Below are positions 10,194 to 19,056 of a stretch of DNA of 64,000 nt, in pieces (within the stretch, counting starts at the first letter, position 1; every line of letters begins with the position of its first letter). This DNA comes from Crossiella sp. S99.2 (GTDB lineage: Bacteria; Actinomycetota; Actinomycetes; Mycobacteriales; Pseudonocardiaceae), in NCBI RefSeq assembly GCF_023094165.1, contig NZ_JALMDK010000005.1:620001-684000 (forward strand), in the 5' to 3' direction. A program made the translations under genes and the position numbers. The notes under the pieces are model-generated. The model ran no database searches, had not been told where the DNA came from, and worked only from the letters and a program-made list of their open reading frames with translations.

Positions 10194-11423
10194 ATGTACC
10201 TCGCCACCACCCGGTCCGCTGACACCCCACGCCGCGAACGTGGCGGTGCTCGGCGGGCGGTAGCCGGAAATGTGCTCGCACTGGGTATGGTCAGCCTCAT
10301 CACAGACATCTCCGCCGAGATGGTGACGGCTGTCCTGCCGCTGTACCTGGTGCTGGGACTGGGATTCAGCCCACTGCAGTTCGGTTTGCTGGACGGGCTG
10401 TACTCCGCGGCCACCGCGATCGTGCGGGTCCTCGGGGGGCACCTCGCGGACCGGTGGCAACGCCGGAAACTGGTGGCGGGGCTTGGTTACGGCATGTCCG
10501 CCGTGGCCAAGCTGGGGCTCATCGCGGCGGGCGGTTCGGCCGCCGCGATGGGCCTCGTCCTCGCCGTCGATCGCACGGGCAAAGGATTGCGCACCGCGCC
10601 AAGGGATGCGCTGATCTCCTTGTCCACACCCGAGGACCAGCAGGGCCGGGCCTTCGGGATCCATCGCGCGATGGACACCGTGGGCGCGTTCCTCGGTCCG
10701 CTGACCGCGTTCCTGTTGCTGGGCTTCGTCGCAGGCGGCTACGACACGGTGTTCTTCGTCAGTTTCTGCTTCGCCACCCTGGGCGTGCTGGTCTTCGGCC
10801 TGTTCGTGCGGGACCAGCGCGGACCGGCCACCACCCAACGGATTCCGCTGCGTGCCTCCTTCGCCCTGTTGCGCGGCAAGCGGTTCCGCCGGATCGTCGG
10901 CTGGGCCACCCTGCTCGGCCTGGTCACCGTCGGCGATTCCTTCCTGTACCTGTTGCTGCAGAAGCGGTTGGAGCTGGAACCGGCCTACATCGCGATGCTG
11001 CCGCTGGGCACCGCGGGGGTGTACCTGTTGCTGGCCATGCCCTTCGGCAGGCTGGCGGACAAGATCGGCCGCTGGCAGGTCTTCATCGGCGGCCACCTGT
11101 TGCTGCTGCTGGCCTACGCGCTGGTGGCCGGGCTGGCCGACGGGATCGTGCTGCTCTTCGGCGCGTTGCTGGCGCACGGCATGTTCTACGCCGCCACCGA
11201 CGGGGTGCTGATGGCCGCGGTCGCGCCGCTGCTGCCCGAGGACCAGCGGACCAGTGGCATGGCCGTGCTGCAGACCGCGCAGGCGGTGGCGAAGTTGTTG
11301 TCAGCGGTGGCCTTCGGCGCCGCGTGGACCTGGTGGGGCCTGTACCCGGCCGTGCTCGTCGCCTGCGGCGCGCTCGCGATCGTGGTGGCCGGCGCGATGT
11401 TCCGGTTGCGGGAGGCACGATGA
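10194..11423 (+). CDS. MFS transporter
   Basis: 409-residue major facilitator protein with about 12 membrane segments. The conserved loop GGHLADRWQRRKL follows helix 2, and DRTGKGLRTAPRDALIS is typical of a subfamily of uncharacterised actinobacterial and proteobacterial MFS proteins. Starts 14 bp after the metallophosphatase and overlaps the next gene by 4 bp (ATGA), so the three are co-transcribed. A role in taking up a product of the phosphatase is possible but not shown; substrate unknown. Confidence 0.9.
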   Translation: MYLATTRSADTPRRERGGARRAVAGNVLALGMVSLITDISAEMVTAVLPLYLVLGLGFSPLQFGLLDGLYSAATAIVRVLGGHLADRWQRRKLVAGLGYGMSAVAKLGLIAAGGSAAAMGLVLAVDRTGKGLRTAPRDALISLSTPEDQQGRAFGIHRAMDTVGAFLGPLTAFLLLGFVAGGYDTVFFVSFCFATLGVLVFGLFVRDQRGPATTQRIPLRASFALLRGKRFRRIVGWATLLGLVTVGDSFLYLLLQKRLELEPAYIAMLPLGTAGVYLLLAMPFGRLADKIGRWQVFIGGHLLLLLAYALVAGLADGIVLLFGALLAHGMFYAATDGVLMAAVAPLLPEDQRTSGMAVLQTAQAVAKLLSAVAFGAAWTWWGLYPAVLVACGALAIVVAGAMFRLREAR

Positions 11424-12424
11424 GCACGCGGTTGCGGATGTTGCTGGCGGCCTTGGCCGCGGTGGTGCTGGGCTCGGCCGCCGTCCTCTACACCATGCAC
11501 GCCAGGGCCACCGCGCCCGACCGGCAGCCCGCGGTCGACCTGGCCGTGGACCCGGCGCCGTTGCGGCTGGGCGAACCGGGACGGCTGGTGTTCCGCAACA
11601 CCGCGCCCGGTCCGCATTTCGGCGTCATCGCCTCGGTGTCGCTGACCGATCCCGGCGGCCCGCGCCGGCTCAGCCAGCTGCGCTGCGAGCGGTTCTCCAC
11701 CGCCGCGGGCCGCGGGCTGTGCGTGGCGGCGCACCCCGCGCCGACCCCGCGGGCGATGGTGCTGCTCCTCGACGATCAGCTGCGCGAGCTGAAGCGGATC
11801 GAGATCGTCGGCACCGTCAGCCGCGCCCGGTTGTCCGCGGACGGCGAGATCGCCGCCTGGACCACCTTCGTCACCGGCGACGCCTACAACTCGGCCAGCT
11901 TCTCCACCCGCACCGGCATCTACAGCCATCGCGAGGACCGGCTGCAGACCAACATCGAGGAGATCCCGCTGCAACTGGGCGGTCAGCAGCACATGGCCGA
12001 GGACGTCAACTTCTGGGGCGTGAGCTTCACCCCGGACAACGAGACCTTCTACGCCACCGTGTCCACCGGCGGCCGCACCCACCTGGTCCGCGCCGCCTAC
12101 CAGGACTGGCAGGCCGAGACCCTGCGGGAGAACGTGGAATGCCCCTCGCTGTCCCCGGACGGCAAGCGGATCGCATTCAAGAAACGCATCGCCTCCGACG
12201 GCGCCCGGCCCTGGCGGATCCACGTGCTGGACCTGGCCACCATGACCGAGACCGCCATCGCCGAACCCGCCGGGATCGACGACCAGGTGGCCTGGCTGGA
12301 CGACAAAACGCTGGTCTACGGCCTGCCGGGGGAGGAGGTGTGGACCGCGGCCGCCGACGGCAGCGGCGCCAGCCGGAAGCTGGTGGCCTGGGCCTCCTCG
12401 CCGTCCGGTCCGGGGACGCGCTGA
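11420..12424 (+). CDS. TolB-like beta-propeller protein, membrane-anchored
   Basis: 334 residues. One N-terminal hydrophobic segment (about 6-25, MLLAALAAVVLGSAAVLYTM) acts as signal or anchor, followed by propeller-like repeats (LSADGEIAAW, FTPDNETFYAT, LSPDGKRIAFKK). Such WD/PD40-type proteins bind rather than catalyse. It is the third gene of the metallophosphatase-MFS unit, its ATG overlapping the MFS stop. Function unknown beyond context; likely works outside the membrane with its neighbours. Confidence 0.85.
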   Translation: MSTRLRMLLAALAAVVLGSAAVLYTMHARATAPDRQPAVDLAVDPAPLRLGEPGRLVFRNTAPGPHFGVIASVSLTDPGGPRRLSQLRCERFSTAAGRGLCVAAHPAPTPRAMVLLLDDQLRELKRIEIVGTVSRARLSADGEIAAWTTFVTGDAYNSASFSTRTGIYSHREDRLQTNIEEIPLQLGGQQHMAEDVNFWGVSFTPDNETFYATVSTGGRTHLVRAAYQDWQAETLRENVECPSLSPDGKRIAFKKRIASDGARPWRIHVLDLATMTETAIAEPAGIDDQVAWLDDKTLVYGLPGEEVWTAAADGSGASRKLVAWASSPSGPGTR

Positions 12425-12449
12425 GCGGCGCCGGGTATCGTCGGCGGTC

Positions 12450-13307
12450 GTGTCGAGTCCGCAACTGCTGGCCACCAGCGACCTCCACTGTGACCGCGCC
12501 GCCAACCGCGAGGTGGTGGCCGCCATCCGGCCCGAGTCCGACCAGGACTGGTTGATCGTCGCCGGGGATGTGAGTGACACGGTCGCGGACGTCGACTGGG
12601 CGCTGCGCACCCTGCGGGAGCGCTTCGCCAAGCTGATCTGGGTGCCCGGCAACCACGAGCTGTGGACGGTGCCCAAGGACGAGGTGCAGCTGCGCGGCGA
12701 GGCCAGGTACCGGCACCTGGTCGAGCTGTGCCGCAGCCTGGACGTGGTGACCCCGGAGGACGAGTTCCCGGTCTGGCACGGCGAGCAGGAGGACCTGGTC
12801 ATCGCGCCGCTGTTCCTGCTCTACGACTACTCCATCGGCCGCCGCCCCGGCGAGACCAAGGAGCAGGCGCTGGCCAGGGCCAGGGAGGCCGGCGTGGTCG
12901 GCACCGACGAGGTGCTGCTGCACCACGACCCCTACCCCAGCCGGGACGCCTGGTGCCACGCCCGCGTCGAGTATTCCCAGAAGCGCCTGGACGCCATCCC
13001 CGCAGACCGGCGCACCGTGCTGGTCAACCACTTCCCGCTGCACCCCGGCCCGACCAAACGCCTGCACTACCAGGACTTCGCGCTCTGGTGCGGCACCACC
13101 CTGACCGAGGACTGGCACCTGCGCTACCGCGCCGCCGTGGTCGTCTCCGGCCACCTGCACATCCCGCTGACCGACAAGTTCGACGGCGTCCGGTTCGAGG
13201 AGGTCTCCCTCGGCTACCCGCGCGAATGGCAGCCCCGCAAAACCCGCCGCCCCCTGCTCCGCCCCGTCCTGATCGACTCCGAACCCCAGCACCCCCTCCC
13301 GTCGTGA
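12450..13307 (+). CDS. Metallophosphoesterase paired with a PPTase
   Basis: 285-residue cytoplasmic calcineurin-like phosphoesterase: SDLHCD, GDVSDTV, PGNHELW, NHFPLHPG and SGHLHIP supply the dimetal-site residues. GTG start at 12450. It overlaps the phosphopantetheinyl transferase by 4 bp. This phosphoesterase/Sfp pairing is a recurrent actinobacterial arrangement; an involvement in carrier-protein or coenzyme A metabolism is suggested by context only, and the substrate is unknown. Confidence 0.9.
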   Translation: MSSPQLLATSDLHCDRAANREVVAAIRPESDQDWLIVAGDVSDTVADVDWALRTLRERFAKLIWVPGNHELWTVPKDEVQLRGEARYRHLVELCRSLDVVTPEDEFPVWHGEQEDLVIAPLFLLYDYSIGRRPGETKEQALARAREAGVVGTDEVLLHHDPYPSRDAWCHARVEYSQKRLDAIPADRRTVLVNHFPLHPGPTKRLHYQDFALWCGTTLTEDWHLRYRAAVVVSGHLHIPLTDKFDGVRFEEVSLGYPREWQPRKTRRPLLRPVLIDSEPQHPLPS

Positions 13308-13948
13308 TCGAGGAACTGCTCCCCACCGGCGTCCGCGCCGCCGAAATCCTCGGCGACGACCCCACCGCATACCTGCTCCCCGAGGAAACCGCCGCCGTCG
13401 AACGCGCCGTGGAACGCCGCCGCAAGCAGTACACCCAGGCCCGCACCTGCGCCCGCCGTGCCCTGTCCGCCCTGGGCCTGCCGGAACAACCCATCCTGCG
13501 CGGCCCGAAGCGAGAACCGTTGTGGCCCAACGGAGTCGTCGGCAGCATCACGCACTGCGAGGGCTACTGCGCGGCCGCGGTCGCCGACCGGGAAACCATC
13601 CGCTCGGTCGGTATCGACGCGGAGGTGCACGACGTGCTGCCCGACGGGGTGCAGCGGCTGGTGGCGGTGCCCGCCGAACACGAGTGGCTGGCGGCGGCGG
13701 GGGATGAGCTGCACTGGGACCGGGTGCTGTTCAGCGCCAAGGAATCGGTGTACAAGGCGTGGTTCCCGATCACGGGGGCCTGGCTGGGCTTCCAGGACGC
13801 GGAGCTGACCTTCGACCGCTCAGGCGGCTTCCGGGCGAAGGTGCTGATCGAGCCACCGGTGGTGGACGGGCGAGCGGTGACCGGGTTCGAGGGGCGGTAC
13901 CTGGTGCGGGACGGGCTGGTGCTGACCTCGGTGGTCGTGCCCAAGTAG
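13304..13948 (+). CDS. 4'-phosphopantetheinyl transferase, Sfp/EntD type
   Basis: 214 residues. Family motifs: GSITHCEGYCAAAVA, SVGIDAEVH with the Mg-binding acids, and FSAKESVYKAWFP. Transfers the phosphopantetheine arm of CoA to carrier-protein serines, so it can activate the two PCP domains of the NRPS 8 kb away as well as other secondary-metabolism synthases. GTG start chosen because it forms a GTGA overlap with the phosphoesterase stop and gives the usual short N-terminus (IEELLPTGV). Confidence 0.95.
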   Translation: MIEELLPTGVRAAEILGDDPTAYLLPEETAAVERAVERRRKQYTQARTCARRALSALGLPEQPILRGPKREPLWPNGVVGSITHCEGYCAAAVADRETIRSVGIDAEVHDVLPDGVQRLVAVPAEHEWLAAAGDELHWDRVLFSAKESVYKAWFPITGAWLGFQDAELTFDRSGGFRAKVLIEPPVVDGRAVTGFEGRYLVRDGLVLTSVVVPK

Positions 13949-13955
13949 CCACGAC

Positions 13956-14004
13956 CGGAGGAAATCGTACACACGACCACCCTTCATGTGTACGATTTCC
14001 TCCG
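13956..14004. promoter_or_regulatory. Perfect 18-bp inverted repeat, probable AbiEi operator
   Basis: CGGAGGAAATCGTACACA (13956-13973) is matched exactly by its reverse complement at 13987-14004, with a 13-bp spacer. It sits at the very start of the AbiEi-like gene. AbiEi antitoxins are known to bind inverted repeats in their own promoter, so autoregulation is the best reading; there is no T-run to suggest a terminator. Confidence 0.7.
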
Positions 14005-14600
14005 TGGAGACCGGCACGGCGGACGAACGGGCGATGCTGCCCTCGCCGTTCACCTACAACGACGCCCATCACCGGGGCATGTCGGACCGCCGCCTGTACG
14101 CGTTGCGGGACTCCGGCGCCATCGAGTCGATCGGGTGGGGCCTGTTCCGCTGGGCGGAAGACGGTGAACTCACCGATCCCGATCTGCTGGAGATCAGTGT
14201 GCGGGCGCCGGAAGCGACGCTGTGCCTGACCACCGCCCTGGCCCGGCACGGGCTGACCGACCAGATCCCACCCAAGATCGACATCGCGCTGCCCCGTGGC
14301 CGCCGCCGCCCGCAGGTGCGCGCCCCGGTCTCCTGGCACCTGTTCGCCCCCGGCACCTTCCCGATCGGCCGGGAACGGCTGGCCCTGGACCAGATTCACG
14401 GCATCGGCATCTACAACGCGGAACGCTGCCTGCTCGACGCCTTCCGGCTCCGCAGGTGGGAAGGACCGGAGTTAGCCAACGAGGCACTCCGGCGCTGGCT
14501 CCGGCGACCAGGCACCCAGCCTTCGTCGCTGCTGCGCATGGCCCGGGAGTTCCCCCGTACCGAGAGGTCCCTGCAACACGCGCTTGAGGTTCTGCTGTGA
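14004..14600 (+). CDS. AbiEi-family antitoxin / transcriptional regulator
   Basis: About 198 residues. The N-terminal winged-helix region (FTYNDAHHRGMSDRRLYALRD.. GLFRW) and the following ISVRAPEATLCLTTALARHGLTD block are characteristic of AbiEi antitoxins of type IV toxin-antitoxin systems, which repress their own promoter and oppose the AbiEii nucleotidyltransferase. The start is unclear: ATG 13986 lies inside the operator loop, GTG 14004 directly follows its right arm (possibly leaderless), and ATG 14034 is also in frame. Ends with a GTGA overlap onto the toxin gene. One TTA codon (GAGTTAGCC, near 14472). Confidence 0.85.
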   Translation: METGTADERAMLPSPFTYNDAHHRGMSDRRLYALRDSGAIESIGWGLFRWAEDGELTDPDLLEISVRAPEATLCLTTALARHGLTDQIPPKIDIALPRGRRRPQVRAPVSWHLFAPGTFPIGRERLALDQIHGIGIYNAERCLLDAFRLRRWEGPELANEALRRWLRRPGTQPSSLLRMAREFPRTERSLQHALEVLL

Positions 14601-15368
14601 CTCCGGCTCGACCCACCCGTTCCACCAAATCCGGCTCCATCTATCTCGACCTGCAGAACCTGGCCCGCCGGACCAAGCGGCCAACCGACGAACTGCACCA
14701 GCTCTACGCACTGGAGGGTTTCCTGGTTCGCCTGGCGGGTTCCGCCAGCGCGGATCGACTGGTGCTCAAAGGCGGCGTGCTGCTTGCCGCCTACGACACC
14801 CGTCGCCCCACCAGAGATGTCGATCTCCTGGGCCGACGACAGCGGGGTCCGGGTGACCATGACCGGAAGCCTTGCCACCGCACGGCTGAGCCTGCACGTC
14901 GATGTCAACGTGGGTGATCCGGTCTGGCCGGAACCGCAGACCGTCCTGTTGCCCCGATTGCTGGGCGATTCGTTGGCCATCACCGGATATCCGCTGACCA
15001 TGGTGCACGCGGAGAAGATCGTCACCGCCGTTGCGCGGGGCGTGGTGAACACCCGGTGGCGTGACTTCACCGATGTCCACCTGCTGAGCAGACGTCACGA
15101 CGTGCCCGGCGACGAACTGCGTGCCGCGCTCACTACCGTTGCGGCCCACCGGAAAACGGACCTCGCGCCGCTCAGCGAGGTACTGGCGGGCTTCGCCGAT
15201 CTCGCCCAGCCGCGCTGGCAGGCGTGGCGGCGCAAACAACAGCTCCAGGAGCGGACACCGGCGAATTTCTCCGAAGTTCTCACGCAGGTGATGGCCTTCG
15301 CTGATCCCTGTCTGGCCGACCAGGTCGGCGGGCAGACGTGGCGGGCGGCTGAGGGGCACTGGACCTGA
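14597..15368 (+). pseudogene. AbiEii-like nucleotidyltransferase toxin, broken by internal deletion
   Basis: The 5' part (frame from GTG 14597) has the AbiEii N-terminus through LVLKGGVLLAAYDT and the nucleotidyltransferase stretch RPTRDVDLLG, then runs out of phase to a stop at 14917. The rest of the protein (SGVRVTMTG, LHVDVNVGDPVWPEP, GYPLTMVHAEKIVTA, VNTRWRDFTDVHLLS) continues in another frame to 15368. Known homologues have roughly 40 more residues between these two parts, so an out-of-frame deletion near 14830-14840 is inferred rather than a single-base shift. The active-site region and the C-terminal half are therefore not joined. A sequencing error could explain a frameshift but not the missing segment. 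Confidence 0.8.
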
Positions 15369-15495
15369 GTACTACGCCCCAGGGTGGGTGCCCCGGGGTC
15401 AGATCAGGGAGATAGCCGGATGACCGCGACCCACCCTCCTCCCTAACCTCAATGATCACCAGGCGCGGACTCGCGCGCCCACGAGGAGGTCACTG

Positions 15496-16665
15496 ATGCG
15501 CACGCACCCGGCTCTGCTCGCCACCAGCGTGGCCCTGGTCGCCGGTCTGCTGACGGCCGGCGCCGCGCCCGCGGTGGCCCAGGACCGGCCGGAGATCCGC
15601 CAGGTCATGCAGGAGTTGCTCACCCAGGGTGCGGTGGGCGTCCAGGTGCGGGTGCACGACGGGTACGGGGACTGGGCGGGCAGCGCGGGCGCCACCCGGA
15701 TCGGGGGCCGGACGCCGGTGCGCACGGACGCGCGGTTCCGGGCTGGCAGCATCACCAAGACCTTCGTGGCCACCGTGCTGCTCCAGCTCGTGGACGAGGG
15801 GCGGATCGGGCTGGACGACCCGGTCGCCCGGTACCTGCCGCGGTTCGGGCTGGACCAGCGGATCACCGTGCGGATGGTGCTCCAGCACACCAGCGGCCTG
15901 TTCAGCCACACCGGCGAGTTCCGCCCGGACGGCACCATGGACCACCCGATCCCCCTGGAGGGCAGGAAGTTCGCCGCCAACCGGTTCCGCAGCTACTCGC
16001 CGGACGACCTGGTGCGGGCCGCGCTGACCCGGCCGCCGCGGTTCGAGCCGGGGGCGGACTGGTCCTACTCCAACACCAACTACGTGATCGTCGGACTGCT
16101 CATCGAGCAGGTGACCGGCACGCCGTACGCCACCCAGGTCAACCGCCGGATCATCAAGCCGCTGGGCCTGCGCGCCACCAGCCTGCCGGGCACCAGGGCG
16201 CTGATCCCCGGCCCGCACGCGCAGGGCTACTACTCCTTCCGGGACGGTGCGGAGGTGGCCACCGAGAACGCCACCGTGCTCAACCCGTCCTGGGCGCACG
16301 CGGCCGGGGAGATCATCAGCACCACCGTGGACCTGGACACCTTCCTCGCCGCGCTGCACGGCGGGAAGCTGCTCGCCCCGCACCTGCTCGCCGAGATGCG
16401 CAAGCTGGTGCGCAAGGGCAACGGCGGCTACGGGCTCGGCCTGGCCGCCTCGAACCCCGCCCCGGGCTGTGACGTCTTCTTCGGCCACAGCGGCGGCATC
16501 CACGGCTACAACTCGCACCTGTACGGCAACGCCGACGGCAGCAGGCGGATCCAGATCTCGATCAACACCGCGGGCGGCGACCTGGACTCCGGCGACGTGG
16601 TGCCGCCCACCACCGAGCCGACCGCGTTCAAGGCGATCAAGGCCGTCTTCTGCGCGAAGGCCTGA
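15496..16665 (+). CDS. Secreted serine hydrolase, beta-lactamase/DD-peptidase fold
   Basis: 389 residues with a signal peptide (MRTHPALLATSVALVAGLLTA..., cleavage near AVAQ-DR, residue 29). Class C-type catalytic motifs: SITK (nucleophile Ser and Lys), YSN, and HSGG near the C-terminus. Members include D-alanyl-D-alanine carboxypeptidases, D-aminopeptidases and esterases; the true substrate cannot be told from sequence. The strong GAGGAGG ribosome site precedes the ATG. Monocistronic, ending in a shared hairpin with the convergent FKBP gene. Confidence 0.92.
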   Translation: MRTHPALLATSVALVAGLLTAGAAPAVAQDRPEIRQVMQELLTQGAVGVQVRVHDGYGDWAGSAGATRIGGRTPVRTDARFRAGSITKTFVATVLLQLVDEGRIGLDDPVARYLPRFGLDQRITVRMVLQHTSGLFSHTGEFRPDGTMDHPIPLEGRKFAANRFRSYSPDDLVRAALTRPPRFEPGADWSYSNTNYVIVGLLIEQVTGTPYATQVNRRIIKPLGLRATSLPGTRALIPGPHAQGYYSFRDGAEVATENATVLNPSWAHAAGEIISTTVDLDTFLAALHGGKLLAPHLLAEMRKLVRKGNGGYGLGLAASNPAPGCDVFFGHSGGIHGYNSHLYGNADGSRRIQISINTAGGDLDSGDVVPPTTEPTAFKAIKAVFCAKA

Positions 16666-16668
16666 CCG

Positions 16669-16704
16669 GGTGCCGGCCGACGCCCAGTGCGCCGGCCGGT
16701 CACC
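16669..16704. terminator. Bidirectional hairpin terminator
   Basis: GGTGCCGGCCG (16669-16679) pairs with CGGCCGGTCACC (16693-16704), with a small bulge, between the stops of the convergent serine hydrolase and FKBP genes. Confidence 0.5.
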
Positions 16705-16708
16705 GGGG

Positions 16709-17083
16709 TCAGCCGACCGCGATCAGGTCCACCACGAAGATCAGCGTCTCGCCCGGCTTGATCGCCGCGCCCGCGCCCCGGTTGCCGTAACCCAGGTGCG
16801 CCGGGATGACCAGCTGGCGGCGGCCGCCGACCTTCATGCCCTTCACGCCCATGTCCCAGCCCTTGATGACCCGGCCCCCGCCCAGCGGGAAGGAGAAGGT
16901 GTCGCCGCGGTCCCAGCTGGCGTCGAACTGCTGGCCGGTGCTGTGCGACACGCCCACGTAGTGCACGGTCACCTCCTGGCCCACCACGGCCTCGGGGCCG
17001 TCGCCGACCTCCAGGTCGGTGATGTCCAGGTAGTCCGGCGACGGGCCGTCGGGCACGGTGACGGTGGGCTTGGTCTTGCCCAT
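16709..17083 (-). CDS. FKBP-type peptidyl-prolyl cis-trans isomerase
   Basis: 124 residues, a single FKBP domain of normal length: VTVHYVG, FDASWDRG, VIKGWDMGV, LVIPAHLGYG and LIFVVDLIAVG line the active site. Cytoplasmic; assists folding at proline bonds. The ATG at 17083 has GAGGAGG upstream. Divergently transcribed from thioredoxin reductase across 123 bp. The same frame is open far upstream, overlapping the reductase on the other strand, but only the FKBP part is a protein. Confidence 0.95.
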   Translation of the reverse strand: MGKTKPTVTVPDGPSPDYLDITDLEVGDGPEAVVGQEVTVHYVGVSHSTGQQFDASWDRGDTFSFPLGGGRVIKGWDMGVKGMKVGGRRQLVIPAHLGYGNRGAGAAIKPGETLIFVVDLIAVG

Positions 17084-17206
17084 GGGGTGTCCTCCTCGAA
17101 TGGCTTGCAGCCCGCCGACCCTAACTGAACGGCTCTGAACGGCTGTGGAACCCACCAGCCGGACGGCCGGGGCGGCGGCCCGCCGCGCGCCGGAGGATCT
17201 CCGGGT

Positions 17207-18118
17207 ATGGCTGAGCTGATCGTCATCGGGTCCGGGCCCGCCGGGTACACCGCCGCCGTGTACGCCGCGCGGGCGCAACTGCGGCCGGTCGTCTTCGAGG
17301 GCACCGGCTACGGCGGCGCGCTGATGACCACCACCGAGGTGGAGAACTACCCCGGCTTCAAGGACGGCATCCTCGGCCCCGAGCTGATGGAGCAGATGCG
17401 CGCGCAGGCCGAACGCTTCGGAGCCGAGCTGCGGGCCGAGGACGTGGACGCGGTCAACCTGACCGGCGAGATCAAGTCGGTCACCACCAACGGCGTCACG
17501 CACCAGGCGCGGGCCGTGGTGCTGGCCATGGGCGCGGCCGCCCGGTACCTGGACGTGCCGGGGGAGCAGCGGCTGCTCGGCCGGGGCGTGTCCGCCTGTG
17601 CCACCTGCGACGGGTTCTTCTTCCGGGACCAGGACATCGCGGTGGTCGGCGGCGGCGACTCGGCCATGGAGGAGGCGATCTTCCTGACCCGGTTCGCCCG
17701 CACCGTCACCGTGATCCACCGCCGCCAGGACTTCCGCGCCTCCCGGATCATGCTGGAACGGGCCCGCGCCAACGACAAGATCCGCTGGGTGCTGGACACC
17801 CTGGTGGAGGAGGTGCTCGGCGCCCAGACCGTGCAGGGCGTGCGGGTGCGGCACACCGGGACCGGCGCGGAATCGGTGCTGCCGGTGACCGGGTTCTTCG
17901 TGGCCATCGGGCACGAACCCCGGTCGGCGCTGGTACGCGGGCAGGTGGAGATCGACGTGGACGGGTACGTGCGGGTGGCCAGTCCGGGCACCGCGACCAA
18001 CCTGGACGGGGTCTTCGCCGCCGGGGACCTGGTCGACCACAGCTACCGGCAGGCCATCACCGCCGCCGGGTCCGGCTGCGCCGCCGCGATGGACGCCGAG
18101 CGCTGGCTGGTCAGCTGA
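17207..18118 (+). CDS. trxB: Thioredoxin-disulfide reductase (TrxB-like)
   Basis: 303 residues, the usual length. FAD site [16 protein letters not shown] at the N-terminus, redox motif CATC-D-G about residue 131, NADPH site [10 protein letters not shown], and the C-terminal FAD motif [10 protein letters not shown]. Reduces thioredoxin with NADPH in the cytoplasm. No thioredoxin gene is adjacent, so this may be a secondary copy or a partner of a special substrate. GGAGGAT precedes the ATG. Confidence 0.93.
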   Translation: MAELIVIGSGPAGYTAAVYAARAQLRPVVFEGTGYGGALMTTTEVENYPGFKDGILGPELMEQMRAQAERFGAELRAEDVDAVNLTGEIKSVTTNGVTHQARAVVLAMGAAARYLDVPGEQRLLGRGVSACATCDGFFFRDQDIAVVGGGDSAMEEAIFLTRFARTVTVIHRRQDFRASRIMLERARANDKIRWVLDTLVEEVLGAQTVQGVRVRHTGTGAESVLPVTGFFVAIGHEPRSALVRGQVEIDVDGYVRVASPGTATNLDGVFAAGDLVDHSYRQAITAAGSGCAAAMDAERWLVS

Positions 18119-18180
18119 TTTTCACTTAGCCCCTGGTCAGCCTTGCTTAAGCGAGGACGGTCCTGGATTCTCGTCGCACC

Positions 18181-19056
18181 ATGACCGGGACCTTCCACGA
18201 GACGCTGCACCTGGCGATCACGCACAGCGGGCTCAGCCTGGAGAGCATCCAGCGCAGGCTGATGGACCGGAAGATCGCGGTCAGCCTGGCCAGCCTCAGC
18301 TACTGGCGGCGCGGCCGGACCCGCCCGGAACGCCGCACCTCGCTGGCCGCGGTGACCGCCCTGGAAGAGATCCTCGCGCTGCCCAGCGGGTCGCTGCGCA
18401 GGCTGCTCGGCAAGGCCCCGCAACCGCCTGGCCAGGAATGGGCGATGCGCTCCAGCTCCTTCGAGGAGAAGCTGGAATGGAAGCTGGCCACCGCCGAGCT
18501 GCGCGCGGAGACCAACAACGCGCTGGCCGTGATCAGCGTGGAGATCGACGTGCACCTGGGCCCGGACCGGCAGCAGGTCCGGATGGTCAACCGCAGGCTG
18601 CTGATGTCGCTGGCCGACGGCATCAACCGGTACGTCACCCGCTACGCCGCCGAACCCGGCGAGGAGCTGCCGGTGCTCGGCGCGGTGCACGGCGCGACCA
18701 CCGGCGAGCAGCTGCGCGACCTCTCCCGCCAGGTCAACAGCGCCGAACTGTGCTTCGACCACCCGCTGCCAGCCGGGGACACCCTGCACCTGGAATGGAC
18801 CTGGGACTTCCCGCTCGGACTGGGCACCAGCTCGGTCAGCCGCACCGTGCTCAGCGGCGGCGCCCGCTCGCTGGGCTACCGGCTGTTCTTCCACCCCGAG
18901 GCCATCCCGCCACGCTGCCACCGCACCTGGCGGCCCGCGCTGGCGGTGCCCGAGGAACGGGTGGCCGAACTGCGCATCGGGCCCCGCGGCAGCACCCACT
19001 ACCTGCTCGCGGACGCCTCCGCGGGCTGGCACGGCGTGGTCTGGGACTGGGACTGA
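18181..19056 (+). CDS. HTH-domain protein, paralogue 1 of a tandem triplet
   Basis: 291 residues. N-terminal helix-turn-helix-like region (about 8-80: SLESIQRRLMDRKIAVSLASLSYWRRGRTRPERRTSL) of XRE type, then a C-terminal region of about 190 residues shared with the next two genes (VEIDVHLGPDRQQVR, ELCFDHPL, RLFFHPEAIPPRCHRTW, GWHGVVWDWD at the very end). Function unknown. The upstream region holds the near-palindrome CTTGCTTAAGCGAG (18142-18155), a possible self-operator. Overlaps the next gene by 1 bp (TGATG). Confidence 0.85.
   Translation: MTGTFHETLHLAITHSGLSLESIQRRLMDRKIAVSLASLSYWRRGRTRPERRTSLAAVTALEEILALPSGSLRRLLGKAPQPPGQEWAMRSSSFEEKLEWKLATAELRAETNNALAVISVEIDVHLGPDRQQVRMVNRRLLMSLADGINRYVTRYAAEPGEELPVLGAVHGATTGEQLRDLSRQVNSAELCFDHPLPAGDTLHLEWTWDFPLGLGTSSVSRTVLSGGARSLGYRLFFHPEAIPPRCHRTWRPALAVPEERVAELRIGPRGSTHYLLADASAGWHGVVWDWD

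Noticed and set aside
17084-18040. Extension of the FKBP frame far upstream
   Set aside because: Overlaps thioredoxin reductase on the other strand; the FKBP domain begins at 17083 with its own ribosome site.
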